A stretch of DNA of 64,000 bases from Kribbella sp. NBC_00382 (GTDB lineage Bacteria > Actinomycetota > Actinomycetes > Propionibacteriales > Kribbellaceae): assembly GCF_036067295.1 (NCBI RefSeq), contig NZ_CP107954.1, forward strand, positions 248,001 through 312,000. Reading direction: 5' to 3'. Positions 8,946 through 16,822 of the stretch are shown piece by piece. Position numbers and translations under genes: made by a program. Below the pieces are notes generated by a model. It was not told where the DNA came from and searched no databases. It worked only from the letters and a program-made list of their open reading frames with translations. Every line of letters begins with the position of its first letter. Positions within the stretch are counted from its first letter, which is position 1.

Positions 8946-10778
8946 CTACCCGAGCGGCAGATCGAGTACCGCGTTCGGGACCGTGGTGACGTTGCTGGTC
9001 CGGATGCTGTTGATCTCGGCGGCCGTGAGCGCCCGCTTGTAGATGCGAACCTCATCGAGCGAACCGTCGAAGTGATGAGCACCGTCAAGCCGCTGACCGA
9101 CGAACATCTTGAACGGCCGCCCCGGACTGACCGACCCAGCCGGCGCCGCGACGCTGGCCGCCTGAACGCCATCGACCCAGATCGACAACGTGCCAGCCTT
9201 CCGCTGCAGCGCGACGTGATGCCAAGCGTTGTCGTTGTACGCCTTGGTAGTAGCGACCACCGCAGTGTTGCCACCAGTCGTGATCAGACCCCGGATCCGA
9301 GCATCCGCAGGCTCCGCGCGCAGCCAGAACTGCGAGAACTCGTTGATGTTGTACCCCCAGAAGATCGCCTGCGGCGTCGTCCGGGCCCCGTATTTTATCC
9401 AACTCATAACAGTAAAATCTCCAGCACCAACAGCAAGCGAGTCGGCGAACGGCAACTGGATCGCGTCATCCGTCCCATCCAGATCCCGCGCCTGCCCGAA
9501 CTTGCCGGCGACAACGGTCGTACCACCGCGCAGGATCCCGTTGTTGCCCAGCCCGGAGACATCCGCCGTCGTCGGCCCCGCCGCTCCGTCCGGCAACCCG
9601 ATGTCCGTCTCGGTGAACCGCGCGAACCTGATCTGATCCCGCGCATCGACCGTTCCACCCTCGTACAGCAACCCGATCTCGCCGGTGTCGAGCATCGTCA
9701 TATCGGAGTACCCGGACCAGTCGCTGGTGATCCTGGTGCCATCGGCAACGGACTGCCAAGTCTTCCCTTCATCGAAGCTCGACCTGATCGTCATGTACCG
9801 CCGCCGCTCCGGATCGGCCGGCGACGCGAACAGGATCCGGTTGTACTTCGCCCCCTGATCCGTCGCCCGCAACCGCAGCAACGATCCCTGGACGGTCGGC
9901 GTCGTCAGCCCCGGAATGGGCGCGTACGGCGCGGCGTACGTCTCCCCACCATCGTTGCTGACGGCAAATGCCCGGCTGTTGCCGGCGCTGCCGTTGTTGT
10001 TGCGGGCACCCGCATAGATGCCACCGTCAACCTTCTCGACGACGCTGATTTCTTGCGGGAGGAGACCGGCGGCGCTGCGCAGGTCGGTCGCGCCCTTCTG
10101 CCAGGTGTCGCCGCCGTCATCGCTGTAGACGAGCTGGCCGCCGACCAAATTGTCATCGGGGTTGTTGGCATCGCCGGCGTCGTCGAAGTTCGTACCGGCC
10201 ACCAAGCGACCCTTGTGAGCGCCTCGCGTCAGCTGGATGCCGTGCACAGGACCGGTCGCGTACCAGCCCCAGCCGGGGTCGTCGATCTGGGCGCCGATGT
10301 TCTTGGCCTTGGAGAAGGTCTTGCCGTCATCGTCGGAGTACTGGACGTACGGCGTACGGGGCTTGTTCGTGGTGCCGGGGTCCATCGTCGTGAGCAGGAC
10401 GATCCGGCCGGTGTCCATGTCGACGATCGGGGTCGGGTTGCCGCGGGTTGCGACGGCGTTGGGGTCCGAGTCCGTACCGGACAGGACCGTCTGCTGGGCC
10501 GACCAGGTGCGGCCGTCGTCTTCGGACCGGCGGACGACGAGGTCGATCTCCTGCGAGTCGGCGCACCAGGTACGGCGTGCTTCGGCGAAGGCGAGCAGCG
10601 TGCCGAGCTTGGTTCGGACGATGGCCGGGATTCGGTAGCAGCCGTAGCCGGCACCGCCCTTGTCGAACAGGACGGTCTGAGTGACGGCGGCTTCGGCGGG
10701 CTGAGCCTGCTGGGGAACGGCGACGAGGCCGGCGGCCAGCAGGGCGAGAGAGATCATCAAGGGGCGGAATTTTGGCAT
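8946..10778 (-). CDS. Secreted sialidase (GH33-like) with C-terminal LamG domain
   Basis: 610-residue exported protein with a Sec signal peptide of about 30 residues. The N-terminal two thirds form a six-bladed propeller with the sialidase YRIP motif (about 46-49) and several Asp-boxes (SEDDGRTWS, SDDDGKTFS, SDDGGDTWQ, SNDGGETY). Residues from about 400 form a concanavalin-like LamG lectin domain. It probably trims sialic acid or related acidic sugars from glycoconjugates outside the cell. It is antisense to, and inserted within, the galactose catabolic block, ending eight bases from the convergent mutarotase-like gene. Its upstream region contains a palindrome half-site shared with the 5210 operator. 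Confidence 0.9.
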   Translation of the reverse strand: MPKFRPLMISLALLAAGLVAVPQQAQPAEAAVTQTVLFDKGGAGYGCYRIPAIVRTKLGTLLAFAEARRTWCADSQEIDLVVRRSEDDGRTWSAQQTVLSGTDSDPNAVATRGNPTPIVDMDTGRIVLLTTMDPGTTNKPRTPYVQYSDDDGKTFSKAKNIGAQIDDPGWGWYATGPVHGIQLTRGAHKGRLVAGTNFDDAGDANNPDDNLVGGQLVYSDDGGDTWQKGATDLRSAAGLLPQEISVVEKVDGGIYAGARNNNGSAGNSRAFAVSNDGGETYAAPYAPIPGLTTPTVQGSLLRLRATDQGAKYNRILFASPADPERRRYMTIRSSFDEGKTWQSVADGTRITSDWSGYSDMTMLDTGEIGLLYEGGTVDARDQIRFARFTETDIGLPDGAAGPTTADVSGLGNNGILRGGTTVVAGKFGQARDLDGTDDAIQLPFADSLAVGAGDFTVMSWIKYGARTTPQAIFWGYNINEFSQFWLRAEPADARIRGLITTGGNTAVVATTKAYNDNAWHHVALQRKAGTLSIWVDGVQAASVAAPAGSVSPGRPFKMFVGQRLDGAHHFDGSLDEVRIYKRALTAAEINSIRTSNVTTVPNAVLDLPLG

Positions 10779-10837
10779 GGGTACCTGGACCTGCCTTCCG
10801 GTGAACGGAAAGTAAACAACGGAGCGGGTTGTTCAGC

Positions 10838-10850
10838 TCGTAATTTATCT
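10838..10850. promoter_or_regulatory. Possible second GntR-type operator, degenerate
   Basis: TCGTAATTTATCT matches the inverse of the 5210-5222 palindrome at 10 of 13 positions. It sits in the only AT-rich stretch between the divergent sialidase and aldolase genes. Support is limited to this resemblance. Confidence 0.3.
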
Positions 10851-10931
10851 ACATATCGCACGCCTGGGAACCCCGAACATCCCACGTCCTATGTCTAGAA
10901 CGATCAAATACACGTCGAAGAGGTGTTGTCA

Positions 10932-11555
10932 GTGGAGTTGCTAGCGGAACTCAGCCAGCGCAAGGTGCTCGCGATCATCCGGGCCGACGGCCCCGACCGG
11001 GCCCTGGAGTGCGTCCGCACCCTGGTGACCGCCGGAATCACCATCCTCGAGGTCTCGCTGACCACGCCGGGCGGCGCGGAAGCGATCGCCAAGGCGCGTT
11101 CCGAGTTCGACCCCTCGGTCCTGATCGGCGCCGGCACGGTGATCACGGAGGTGCAGGCGGAGGAGGTCGCGGCCGCCGGCGCAGGTTTCATCGTCACCCC
11201 AGCCATCACCCAAGGAGCCCGCCGAAGCGTCGACCTCGGCCTGCCCCTGCTCTGCGGCGCCCTCACCCCGACCGAGATCATCACGGCGCTGGACCTCGGT
11301 GCCCTGGCCGTAAAGGTCTTCCCCGCCAAACTGCACGGGCCCGGCTACTTCCGCGAACTCCGCGCCCCACTCCCCGACGCCCCACTCATCGCCGTAGGCG
11401 GAGTCGACGCCACCACGACCCCGCAGTACCTGCAGGCGGGCGCCCTGGCCGTCGGCCTCGGCTCGCCCCTATTGGGCGACGCCGGCAAGGGCGGCCCCCA
11501 GTCCGCCCTCGCCGACCGTGCCGCCGCCTTCCTGGAGGCGGTCGCCAATGCATGA
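10932..11555 (+). CDS. KDPG/KDPGal aldolase (2-dehydro-3-deoxy-6-phospho-sugar aldolase)
   Basis: Class I aldolase of the Eda/DgoA family that splits 2-keto-3-deoxy-6-phospho-gluconate or -galactonate into pyruvate and glyceraldehyde 3-phosphate. Seen are the general-base Glu in ILEVSLTT (about residue 40), the IGAGTV loop, FIVTPA, and the Schiff-base Lys in AVKVFPA (about residue 128). Length is normal at 207 residues. GTG at 10932 is chosen because AAGAGG lies nine bases before it; an in-frame GTG at 10923 would leave no room for a ribosome site. It is followed by the matching kinase. Galactose isomer preference is inferred from dgoD. Confidence 0.9.
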   Translation: MELLAELSQRKVLAIIRADGPDRALECVRTLVTAGITILEVSLTTPGGAEAIAKARSEFDPSVLIGAGTVITEVQAEEVAAAGAGFIVTPAITQGARRSVDLGLPLLCGALTPTEIITALDLGALAVKVFPAKLHGPGYFRELRAPLPDAPLIAVGGVDATTTPQYLQAGALAVGLGSPLLGDAGKGGPQSALADRAAAFLEAVANA

Positions 11556-11584
11556 GCCCGCCATCGGCGAGATGCCCCCAACCT

Positions 11585-11661
11585 CCAGCCCATCAATGCC
11601 CGACGTACCGACCCCCGCCCGCGCTCACCACCACCGCGACCAACACCGATTGATGGGCTGG
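11585..11661. repeat. Inverted repeat, 13-bp perfect arms, 51-nt loop
   Basis: CCAGCCCATCAAT (11585-11597) is matched exactly by its complement ATTGATGGGCTGG (11649-11661). It lies in the 190-base spacer between the aldolase and kinase genes, which has no convincing reading frame. It could fold in the message and set the relative output of the two genes. Confidence 0.55.
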
Positions 11662-11746
11662 CGGTCGGCACTCAACCTGAGCCCAGCCCCGACCACCGCG
11701 CTCGCCGACGCGCGAGCCTGGCCAGCCCCTCATCCAGGAGCCCTCT

Positions 11747-12697
11747 ATGCCTGACGTTCTGACCATCGGTGAGGCAATGGTCTCCTTGCGTTCCCCCAGA
11801 GCCCTCCGCCTAGGCGGCGACGTACACCTCTCCGTCGCCGGCTCCGAGAGCAACGTAGCGATCGGCCTGGCCAGACTCGGCCACGACGTCGCCTGGCTAG
11901 GTGCCGTAGGCAACGACGAACCCGGCCACCTGATCCAGCGCACCCTCCGCGCCGAAAACGTCGACACCCGCTACCTGCGCTTCTCGGACGACTCCTTCAC
12001 CGGCTTCATCGCCTTCGACCAGCCGGCCCACGACATCACCCGAGTCAGCTACCACCGCCGCGGCTCAGCCGGCTCCACCCTCACCCCAGCCGAATGCGTG
12101 GCCGCCCTCACCGACCCCGGTACGCCGAGCAGCTCCACCCCACGCATCCTCCACGTCACCGGCATCACCCCGGCCCTGTCCGCCACAGCCCGCGAGGCGA
12201 CCCTCGCCGCAGTACAAGCTGCTTCTGCTGCTGGCATCCAGGTCTCCCTAGACGTGAACTACCGAGCCCGCCTCTGGCCCCGCCCCGAAGCCGCCACCGC
12301 CCTCCGCGCCCTACTCCCCCACGTAACCACCATTTTCGCCTCAGACGACGAACTGGACATCCTCACCGACGCCCCCAACCCCACCGCCGACCTACTCACC
12401 TCCGCCACCGAGGTAGTAATCACCGCCGGCAGCAAAGGCGCCTGGACCCACACAACATCCGGCACCACCCACCACCCAGCCCTCCCCGTAACAGTCGTCG
12501 ACTCCATCGGCGCCGGCGACGCCTTCGTCTCCGGCTACCTCTCCGCCACCCTCGACAACCTCCCCACCCCCGCCCGCCTAACCCGAGCCACCACCTCCGG
12601 CGCCTTCTGCGTAGGCGCCCACGGCGACTGGGAATCCCTCCCCACCCGCCAAGACCTAACCCTCCTAACCCACACCACCGGCACAGCCCTCCGCTAA
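11747..12697 (+). CDS. PfkB-family sugar kinase, likely 2-keto-3-deoxygluconate/galactonate kinase
   Basis: 316-residue ribokinase-family enzyme. It begins with the IGEAMVSLRS segment typical of 2-keto-3-deoxygluconate kinases, has the substrate-binding GSESNVAIGLARLG motif (about 39-52) and the C-terminal VDSIGAGDAF signature with the catalytic Asp. It would phosphorylate 2-keto-3-deoxygalactonate (from DgoD) at O6, giving the substrate of the aldolase just upstream. It is the last gene of the galactose block. Codons in the 3' half are unusually rich in C-ending Pro and Thr, but the frame is intact. The exact epimer used cannot be told. Confidence 0.88.
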   Translation: MPDVLTIGEAMVSLRSPRALRLGGDVHLSVAGSESNVAIGLARLGHDVAWLGAVGNDEPGHLIQRTLRAENVDTRYLRFSDDSFTGFIAFDQPAHDITRVSYHRRGSAGSTLTPAECVAALTDPGTPSSSTPRILHVTGITPALSATAREATLAAVQAASAAGIQVSLDVNYRARLWPRPEAATALRALLPHVTTIFASDDELDILTDAPNPTADLLTSATEVVITAGSKGAWTHTTSGTTHHPALPVTVVDSIGAGDAFVSGYLSATLDNLPTPARLTRATTSGAFCVGAHGDWESLPTRQDLTLLTHTTGTALR

Positions 12698-12759
12698 CCC
12701 TTATCCACAGATCCAACAAACCACCCCACAGCACCCCCGGTACTTCCTACCGTTGAGGA

Positions 12760-13448
12760 ATGGGCGCGACTGGCAGGTCAAACCGGCTACCAGAGCCAAC
12801 CGACCTCCATGCCGCATTCGCCGAGCGGCACCCGGTGAAGTGGGGCGACGACTTGCCAACGGCGGCACAGCTCGCCGCCGAGTACGGGCCGGATGCCGCC
12901 CGCCTCAGCCTCACCACCTTGCAAGGAAGACTCCAAACCGAGCACCTGACGATCGGAGACTTCCTCACCGCCGTACCCGACGACGCCACCGCCTACAACC
13001 TCGACTCCCGGGTGAAGTACGGGCCAGCGGATGGGCGGTGCAGTCCGCGATGCACTCCTACACCGCAGGCAGCCGATACAAGGGTCTGCACGCGGATCTG
13101 CTGACCCCTGCCGGTGACGTGGTCGAGGTCCAGTTCCACTCGATTGCCTCGACCAAGGTCAAGGAGGCGACCACCCGCCCGTACGAGATCGAGCGCAGCG
13201 CCGCTGCCAGCGACTCCGAACGCGCGGCCGCCCGGGCGCTCTGCATCAAACTCTCCGACACACTCGCCGTACCACCCGGGCTCGACGACCTGCGAACACT
13301 CGGCGGTGTTGCCGTGGACGTCAACAACTACAGTGATTCGCGCAACCGACGTACGCCGGCGGAAGCGCACACAGCGAGCACGACGACTGATCGGCAAGGC
13401 CACCGGCACCAGTTCGCGGGGCGCTTGAACGAGGGGACGGGCAGATGA
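12760..13448 (+). pseudogene. Decayed RelA/SpoT-like (alarmone synthetase fold) gene with internal deletion
   Basis: The first 85 or so codons from the ATG at 12760 read cleanly and end ...YNLDSRVK, the lead-in normally followed by the central part of a RelA/SpoT-like catalytic domain. At about 13015-13025 the sequence jumps to another frame that continues as AMHSYTAGSRYKGLHADLL...VEVQFHSIAS, the second half of the same fold, running to the stop at 13448. Roughly 40-60 residues, including the usual SLARKI and D-x-LRYT segment, are absent, so catalysis should be lost. A leaderless promoter (TACCGT, six bases before ATG) is still present, and the stop overlaps the next gene by four bases. Homologues are often toxins, which suggests the next genes are immunity partners. 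Confidence 0.65.
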
Positions 13449-13756
13449 GGCTGTATCTGGTCAAGGATGGGCAGCGCGAGGTCTGGGTTGCTGCGTTGGC
13501 GAATGAGCACATGTACAGCTACGTCGCCAACACCGGCTTCTTCCACGACAACAATGCCTTGCGCAACGACTTCTACATGGACTTCGACTACGACTACGAA
13601 GAGATCGATGTCATCCAGGCCAAGGCCTTGATCGCGGCCGGCATCGGCACACTCGACGAGGAAACCACAGCGGATGCCCTGGCAAAGTGGCGGTCCGATC
13701 CCCGCCCGCTCGCCCCGAACGACGTGTTCGCCGCGGTAGCCGGGCTCACTCCGTGA
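13445..13756 (+). CDS. Small protein, paralogue 1; candidate immunity partner of the RelA/SpoT-like gene
   Basis: 103-residue soluble protein of unrecognised family. It starts MRLYLV and contains a central NTGFFHDNNALRNDFY block, then a helical C-terminal half ending near RSDPRPL. It is about two-thirds identical by hand alignment to the next gene, so the pair is a tandem duplication. Its ATG overlaps the stop of the decayed RelA/SpoT-like gene (ATGA), the arrangement expected for a toxin and its neutralising partner. The immunity role is inference; no catalytic motif is visible. Confidence 0.8.
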   Translation: MRLYLVKDGQREVWVAALANEHMYSYVANTGFFHDNNALRNDFYMDFDYDYEEIDVIQAKALIAAGIGTLDEETTADALAKWRSDPRPLAPNDVFAAVAGLTP

Positions 13757-13763
13757 CCAGCAG

Positions 13764-14075
13764 ATGAGGCTCTACCTGGTCACCAAGGACGGCCGCCGGC
13801 TGTGGGTTGCGGCGTTGGCTCACGAGAATATGTATGGCTATGTGCAGAACACCGGGTTCTTTCACGACAACAACGCGCTGCGGAACGACTTCTACATCGA
13901 CAATCGCTTCCAGTACGAAGCGATCGACATCCCCCGAGCCAAGACCCTGATCGCCGAAGGCGTCGGCCAAGCAGACGAAACCACCCAAGCCGACGCCGTC
14001 GCCACGTGGCGCTCCGATCCCCGCCCACTGACCCCGACCGACATCTACGCAGCCGTCACCGGCCTCGCCCGCTGA
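13764..14075 (+). CDS. Small protein, paralogue 2 of tandem pair
   Basis: 103 residues, the same length as its upstream paralogue, with the identical NTGFFHDNNALRNDFY core and RSDPRPL near the C-terminus. Differences concentrate at residues 7-13 and 45-75. Only seven bases separate the two genes, so they are co-transcribed. Keeping two intact copies behind a broken partner suggests either protection against incoming relatives of the lost toxin or an independent function. Not a recognised family. Confidence 0.8.
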   Translation: MRLYLVTKDGRRLWVAALAHENMYGYVQNTGFFHDNNALRNDFYIDNRFQYEAIDIPRAKTLIAEGVGQADETTQADAVATWRSDPRPLTPTDIYAAVTGLAR

Positions 14076-14099
14076 GCTGACAGGAGGCCCAGCCCGGCT

Positions 14100-14642
14100 T
14101 CAGCCCGTCGAGGGGTGGTCTTCGGCTGGGAAGAGGATGGGGCTTAGGAGGTAGCGCCTTCGGGTGGGGGTGGATTTGTTGGTGAGGTTGGGGACGATGG
14201 CGGCGCGGAGGGCTTCGATCATGGTGTGGAGTTCGGCGTCGGTTAGCCAGATTGCGTGTTGGAGGTAGCCGATGGGGTCTTTGGTGACGTCGGTTTCGTC
14301 GCGGTCCAGGTAGGCGTTGAACTCGGCTAGGAGGGCTGCGGTGGCGGCGGCGAAGCCTTGGCGGTGGTCGTCTGGGGTGAGGGTGCTGGCTACGGCGGGG
14401 TCGATCGAGGCGCGGTCCTGGCGGAGGCGGTAGTGGCGTTGGACGGCGCCGCGGACTCGCTCCTCTTCGGCGACCTCGAGGATGCCGCCGTCGGCGAGCA
14501 GGTCGACGTGGCGGTAGAGGGTTGCCTTCGAGACGTCGGGGATGAGCTCGGCTAGTTGTGTCGTGGTGAGCGTTCGGCCGCCGCGCAGGGCGTGGACGAC
14601 TCGCAGGCGGACGGGGTGTCCCAGTAGTTCCAACGGACCCAT
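14100..14642 (-). CDS. Winged-helix (ArsR/PadR-like) transcriptional regulator
   Basis: 180-residue regulator. The N-terminal winged helix reads LGHPVRLRVVHALRGG...TTTQLAELIPDVSKATLYRHVDLLADGGIL (about 6-55), the typical ArsR-like helix-turn-helix. The remainder is an alpha-helical effector region. It is divergent from the alpha/beta hydrolase at 14697; the 54-base gap between them holds a long perfect palindrome (14667-14691). Autoregulation and repression of the hydrolase are therefore likely. No metal-binding cysteines are present, so it is not a metal sensor. Confidence 0.88.
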   Translation of the reverse strand: MGPLELLGHPVRLRVVHALRGGRTLTTTQLAELIPDVSKATLYRHVDLLADGGILEVAEEERVRGAVQRHYRLRQDRASIDPAVASTLTPDDHRQGFAAATAALLAEFNAYLDRDETDVTKDPIGYLQHAIWLTDAELHTMIEALRAAIVPNLTNKSTPTRRRYLLSPILFPAEDHPSTG

Positions 14643-14666
14643 TCAGCAACGGTCTCACGACATGCT

Positions 14667-14691
14667 ACCTTTCTCAAATTATGAGAAAGGT
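14667..14691. promoter_or_regulatory. Operator-like palindrome overlapping the hydrolase ribosome site
   Basis: Arms ACCTTTCTCA and TGAGAAAGGT pair perfectly (10 bp) around the five-base centre AATTA. The right arm contains the AGAAAGG ribosome site of the gene at 14697, and the site lies 25 bases upstream of the divergent regulator start. It is the natural binding site for that regulator. Confidence 0.7.
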
Positions 14692-14696
14692 GAGTT

Positions 14697-15968
14697 ATGG
14701 GGACTCCGCTTGAGGTTGCGATGTACGTGGCGACGGCCGCTCGGGAGGGTCGCTTCGTTGCGATCGAGAAGCTCTTCGCGCCGCCGTTGCGAGCGGTGGT
14801 CTCGGCCGACGCCGTCGAAGCCGCGTGGACGGCCGAGGTCGGGCGGATCGGTTCGGTGACCTCGATCGGTGGGCCGGTCAGTGAGCCGATGGACGGTGGG
14901 CTCACGCGGGTCCGCGTGCCGGTGACCTGCGAACGCGGCAGCCTGACGCTGATCATGTCCGTCGACAGCGAGGGCTTGCTGAACGGATTGCGCCTTGATC
15001 CCGGCGCCACGGTCGAGTGGACTCCCCCGGCGTACGCCGATCCCGCCAGCTTCACCGAGTACGAGGTCACACTGGAGGGCGGAATCCATGCAGTACAAGG
15101 GACTCTGAGCCTGCCGGGCGATCGCAGTCCGGCGGTGATTCTGTTGAGCGGCGGCGGACCCTTCGATCGGGACGAGACGAGCGGGCCGAACAAACCGCTG
15201 AAGGATCTCGCCTGGGGCCTGGCCAGCAAGGGCATCGCAGTACTGCGCTTCGACAAGGTGACCGCCAGCCGCCCCGACCTGACCAGCCATGCGGGCTTCA
15301 CCGCCACCGCCGAATACCTGCCGCACACGCTGGCCGCCATCGACGTACTGCGCCGGCACCCGACCGTGGATCCCGATCGGATCTTCCTCGTCGGCCACAG
15401 CATGGGCGGCAAACTCGCGCCACGCATCGCCGCCGTTTCCCCGTACGTCGCCGGCCTGGCGATCCTCGCCGGCGACACCCAGCCGATGCAGCAAGCCGCG
15501 ATCCGAGTCGCGAAGTACCTAGCCTCCACGCAGCCCAGCAAGGCAGCCGACGCTTTCGTCGAAACGCTGATCCGCCAAGCCAAGAACGTCGAGAGCCCCG
15601 ACCTGTCCGAGTCGACCCCGCCGGCCGACCTCCCATTCGGATTCTCAGGCTCGTACTGGCTAGATCTCCGCGAGTACGACCCAGTGGCGACCGCGGCCGC
15701 ACTCGACCGCCCGATCCTCATCCTGCAAGGCGGCCGCGACTACCAGGTAACCACTACCGACGACCTCATCAACTGGCAGACCGGTCTCGCCCACCGGCCG
15801 GACGTCACGATCCACATCCACGAAGCAGACAACCACCTGTTCTTCGCCGGCGCCGCCCCTTCCACGATGGCCGACTACACAACCGCCCAACACGTCGATC
15901 CCGCCGTAGTCGACGACATCACCAGCTGGATCAACAGCACAGCAGAAGCTCAGGCGAAACAGGCGTAG
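14697..15968 (+). CDS. Alpha/beta hydrolase with N-terminal DUF3887-like domain
   Basis: 423 residues. Residues 1-100 resemble the NTF2-like DUF3887 module. The rest is a serine hydrolase of the dienelactone hydrolase/peptidase S9-like type, with an oxyanion loop LSGGGPFDRDE, nucleophile elbow GHSMGG (about residue 235), an Asp near LQGGRDYQV and a His in EADNHLFF. No signal peptide, so cytoplasmic. Substrate unknown; probably an ester or lactone. Control by the divergent winged-helix regulator is strongly suggested by the palindrome covering its ribosome site. Confidence 0.88.
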   Translation: MGTPLEVAMYVATAAREGRFVAIEKLFAPPLRAVVSADAVEAAWTAEVGRIGSVTSIGGPVSEPMDGGLTRVRVPVTCERGSLTLIMSVDSEGLLNGLRLDPGATVEWTPPAYADPASFTEYEVTLEGGIHAVQGTLSLPGDRSPAVILLSGGGPFDRDETSGPNKPLKDLAWGLASKGIAVLRFDKVTASRPDLTSHAGFTATAEYLPHTLAAIDVLRRHPTVDPDRIFLVGHSMGGKLAPRIAAVSPYVAGLAILAGDTQPMQQAAIRVAKYLASTQPSKAADAFVETLIRQAKNVESPDLSESTPPADLPFGFSGSYWLDLREYDPVATAAALDRPILILQGGRDYQVTTTDDLINWQTGLAHRPDVTIHIHEADNHLFFAGAAPSTMADYTTAQHVDPAVVDDITSWINSTAEAQAKQA

Positions 15969-15984
15969 ATGCTACGCTTCTTGC

Positions 15985-16398
15985 ATGGGTGAGGGTCCGT
16001 GGTTCTTGCAGAAGCTGGCGTCCGATGTGGTGATGGAAGGTGCGTTCCTGAACGGGAGCCGGCGAGGGCCCGAGGCGGTGACTCAACTGGTCGAGGCAGT
16101 CATCGGAGTACTGCGTGGCTACGCGCCGGTCTTCGAGATCGAGGCAGGTGACCGGCGGGTGCAGGAGTACACGGCGACTGTCGACGGTCAGCCGGTGAAG
16201 GGGGTGGCGACCTTCCGCCTGACCGAGGATGGGCTGGTCGACGAGTTCGTCGTCAACCATCGGCCGCTGTCGGCCGCGCTCACCATCTCGCGACTGGTCG
16301 GCGAAGCTCTCGGCCAGCAGGGCGACGAGTTCTACCGCCCCATCGGCCAGACCTACGACGACCTGGTCACCTTCCACCTCGAGCAAGGCGACAACTGA
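15985..16398 (+). CDS. NTF2/SnoaL-like protein, function unknown
   Basis: 137-residue single-domain protein. The helical start followed by strands (VFEIEAGDRRVQEYTATVDGQPVKGVATFRL) fits the NTF2/SnoaL-like cone fold, but catalytic residues cannot be named. The ATG lies six bases after TACGCT, a good actinobacterial -10, and there is no ribosome site, so it is probably a leaderless message. It is followed closely by a VOC protein with its own leaderless promoter. Confidence 0.7.
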   Translation: MGEGPWFLQKLASDVVMEGAFLNGSRRGPEAVTQLVEAVIGVLRGYAPVFEIEAGDRRVQEYTATVDGQPVKGVATFRLTEDGLVDEFVVNHRPLSAALTISRLVGEALGQQGDEFYRPIGQTYDDLVTFHLEQGDN

Positions 16399-16414
16399 AC
16401 GGTATAAACAGGTC

Positions 16415-16822
16415 GTGGCCAATTATCCGGACCTGATGCATACGGCGCTCGACACGACCGATGTCCGTGGCTTGGCGGAGTTCTATCGCCAGTTGCTCGG
16501 TCTGCAGTACAGACCGGGTGACGAGCAACCATCAGATGACGATGACTGGCTGGTACTTGTCGACGCCAACGGCAAGCGGAAGCTCGCGTTTCAGCAGGTC
16601 GACACGCTTCCCCGCTCGACCTGGCCGGCGGACGGCGTACCGATGCAGATGCATCTGGACTTCGCAGTACCGACGCTCGATGAGCTGGAGCGCCACAAAC
16701 AAAGGGCAGAGGACCTCGGTGCGACCGTGTTGCTCGATCGCACCGAGGAGGAGGGTGAGCCGCTGTATGTCCTCGCGGACCCGGCGGGTCACCCCTTCTG
16801 CATCATGGTCGCCAAGGTCTAG
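16415..16822 (+). CDS. VOC-family (glyoxalase/bleomycin resistance-like) protein
   Basis: 135 residues with two beta-alpha-beta-beta-beta modules (LMHTALDTTDVRGLAEFYRQLLG at the start; LHLDFAV-like QMHLDFAVPTLDELERH in the middle; YVLADPAGHPFCIM at the end). Candidate metal ligands are His near residue 9, His near 76 and Glu/His near the C-terminus. The GTG start follows TATAAA by six bases (CAGGTC), indicating leaderless transcription. Substrate unknown. It overlaps the convergent histidine kinase gene by four bases. Confidence 0.85.
   Translation: MANYPDLMHTALDTTDVRGLAEFYRQLLGLQYRPGDEQPSDDDDWLVLVDANGKRKLAFQQVDTLPRSTWPADGVPMQMHLDFAVPTLDELERHKQRAEDLGATVLLDRTEEEGEPLYVLADPAGHPFCIMVAKV

Noticed and set aside
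10923..10931. GTG at 10923 as the aldolase start
   Set aside because: It follows directly on the AAGAGG ribosome site, leaving no spacing; GTG at 10932 fits better.
12420..12734. Arg/Gly/Trp-rich frame antisense to the sugar kinase
   Set aside because: Composition is that of a shadow of GC-rich coding sequence, with no ribosome site or family resemblance.
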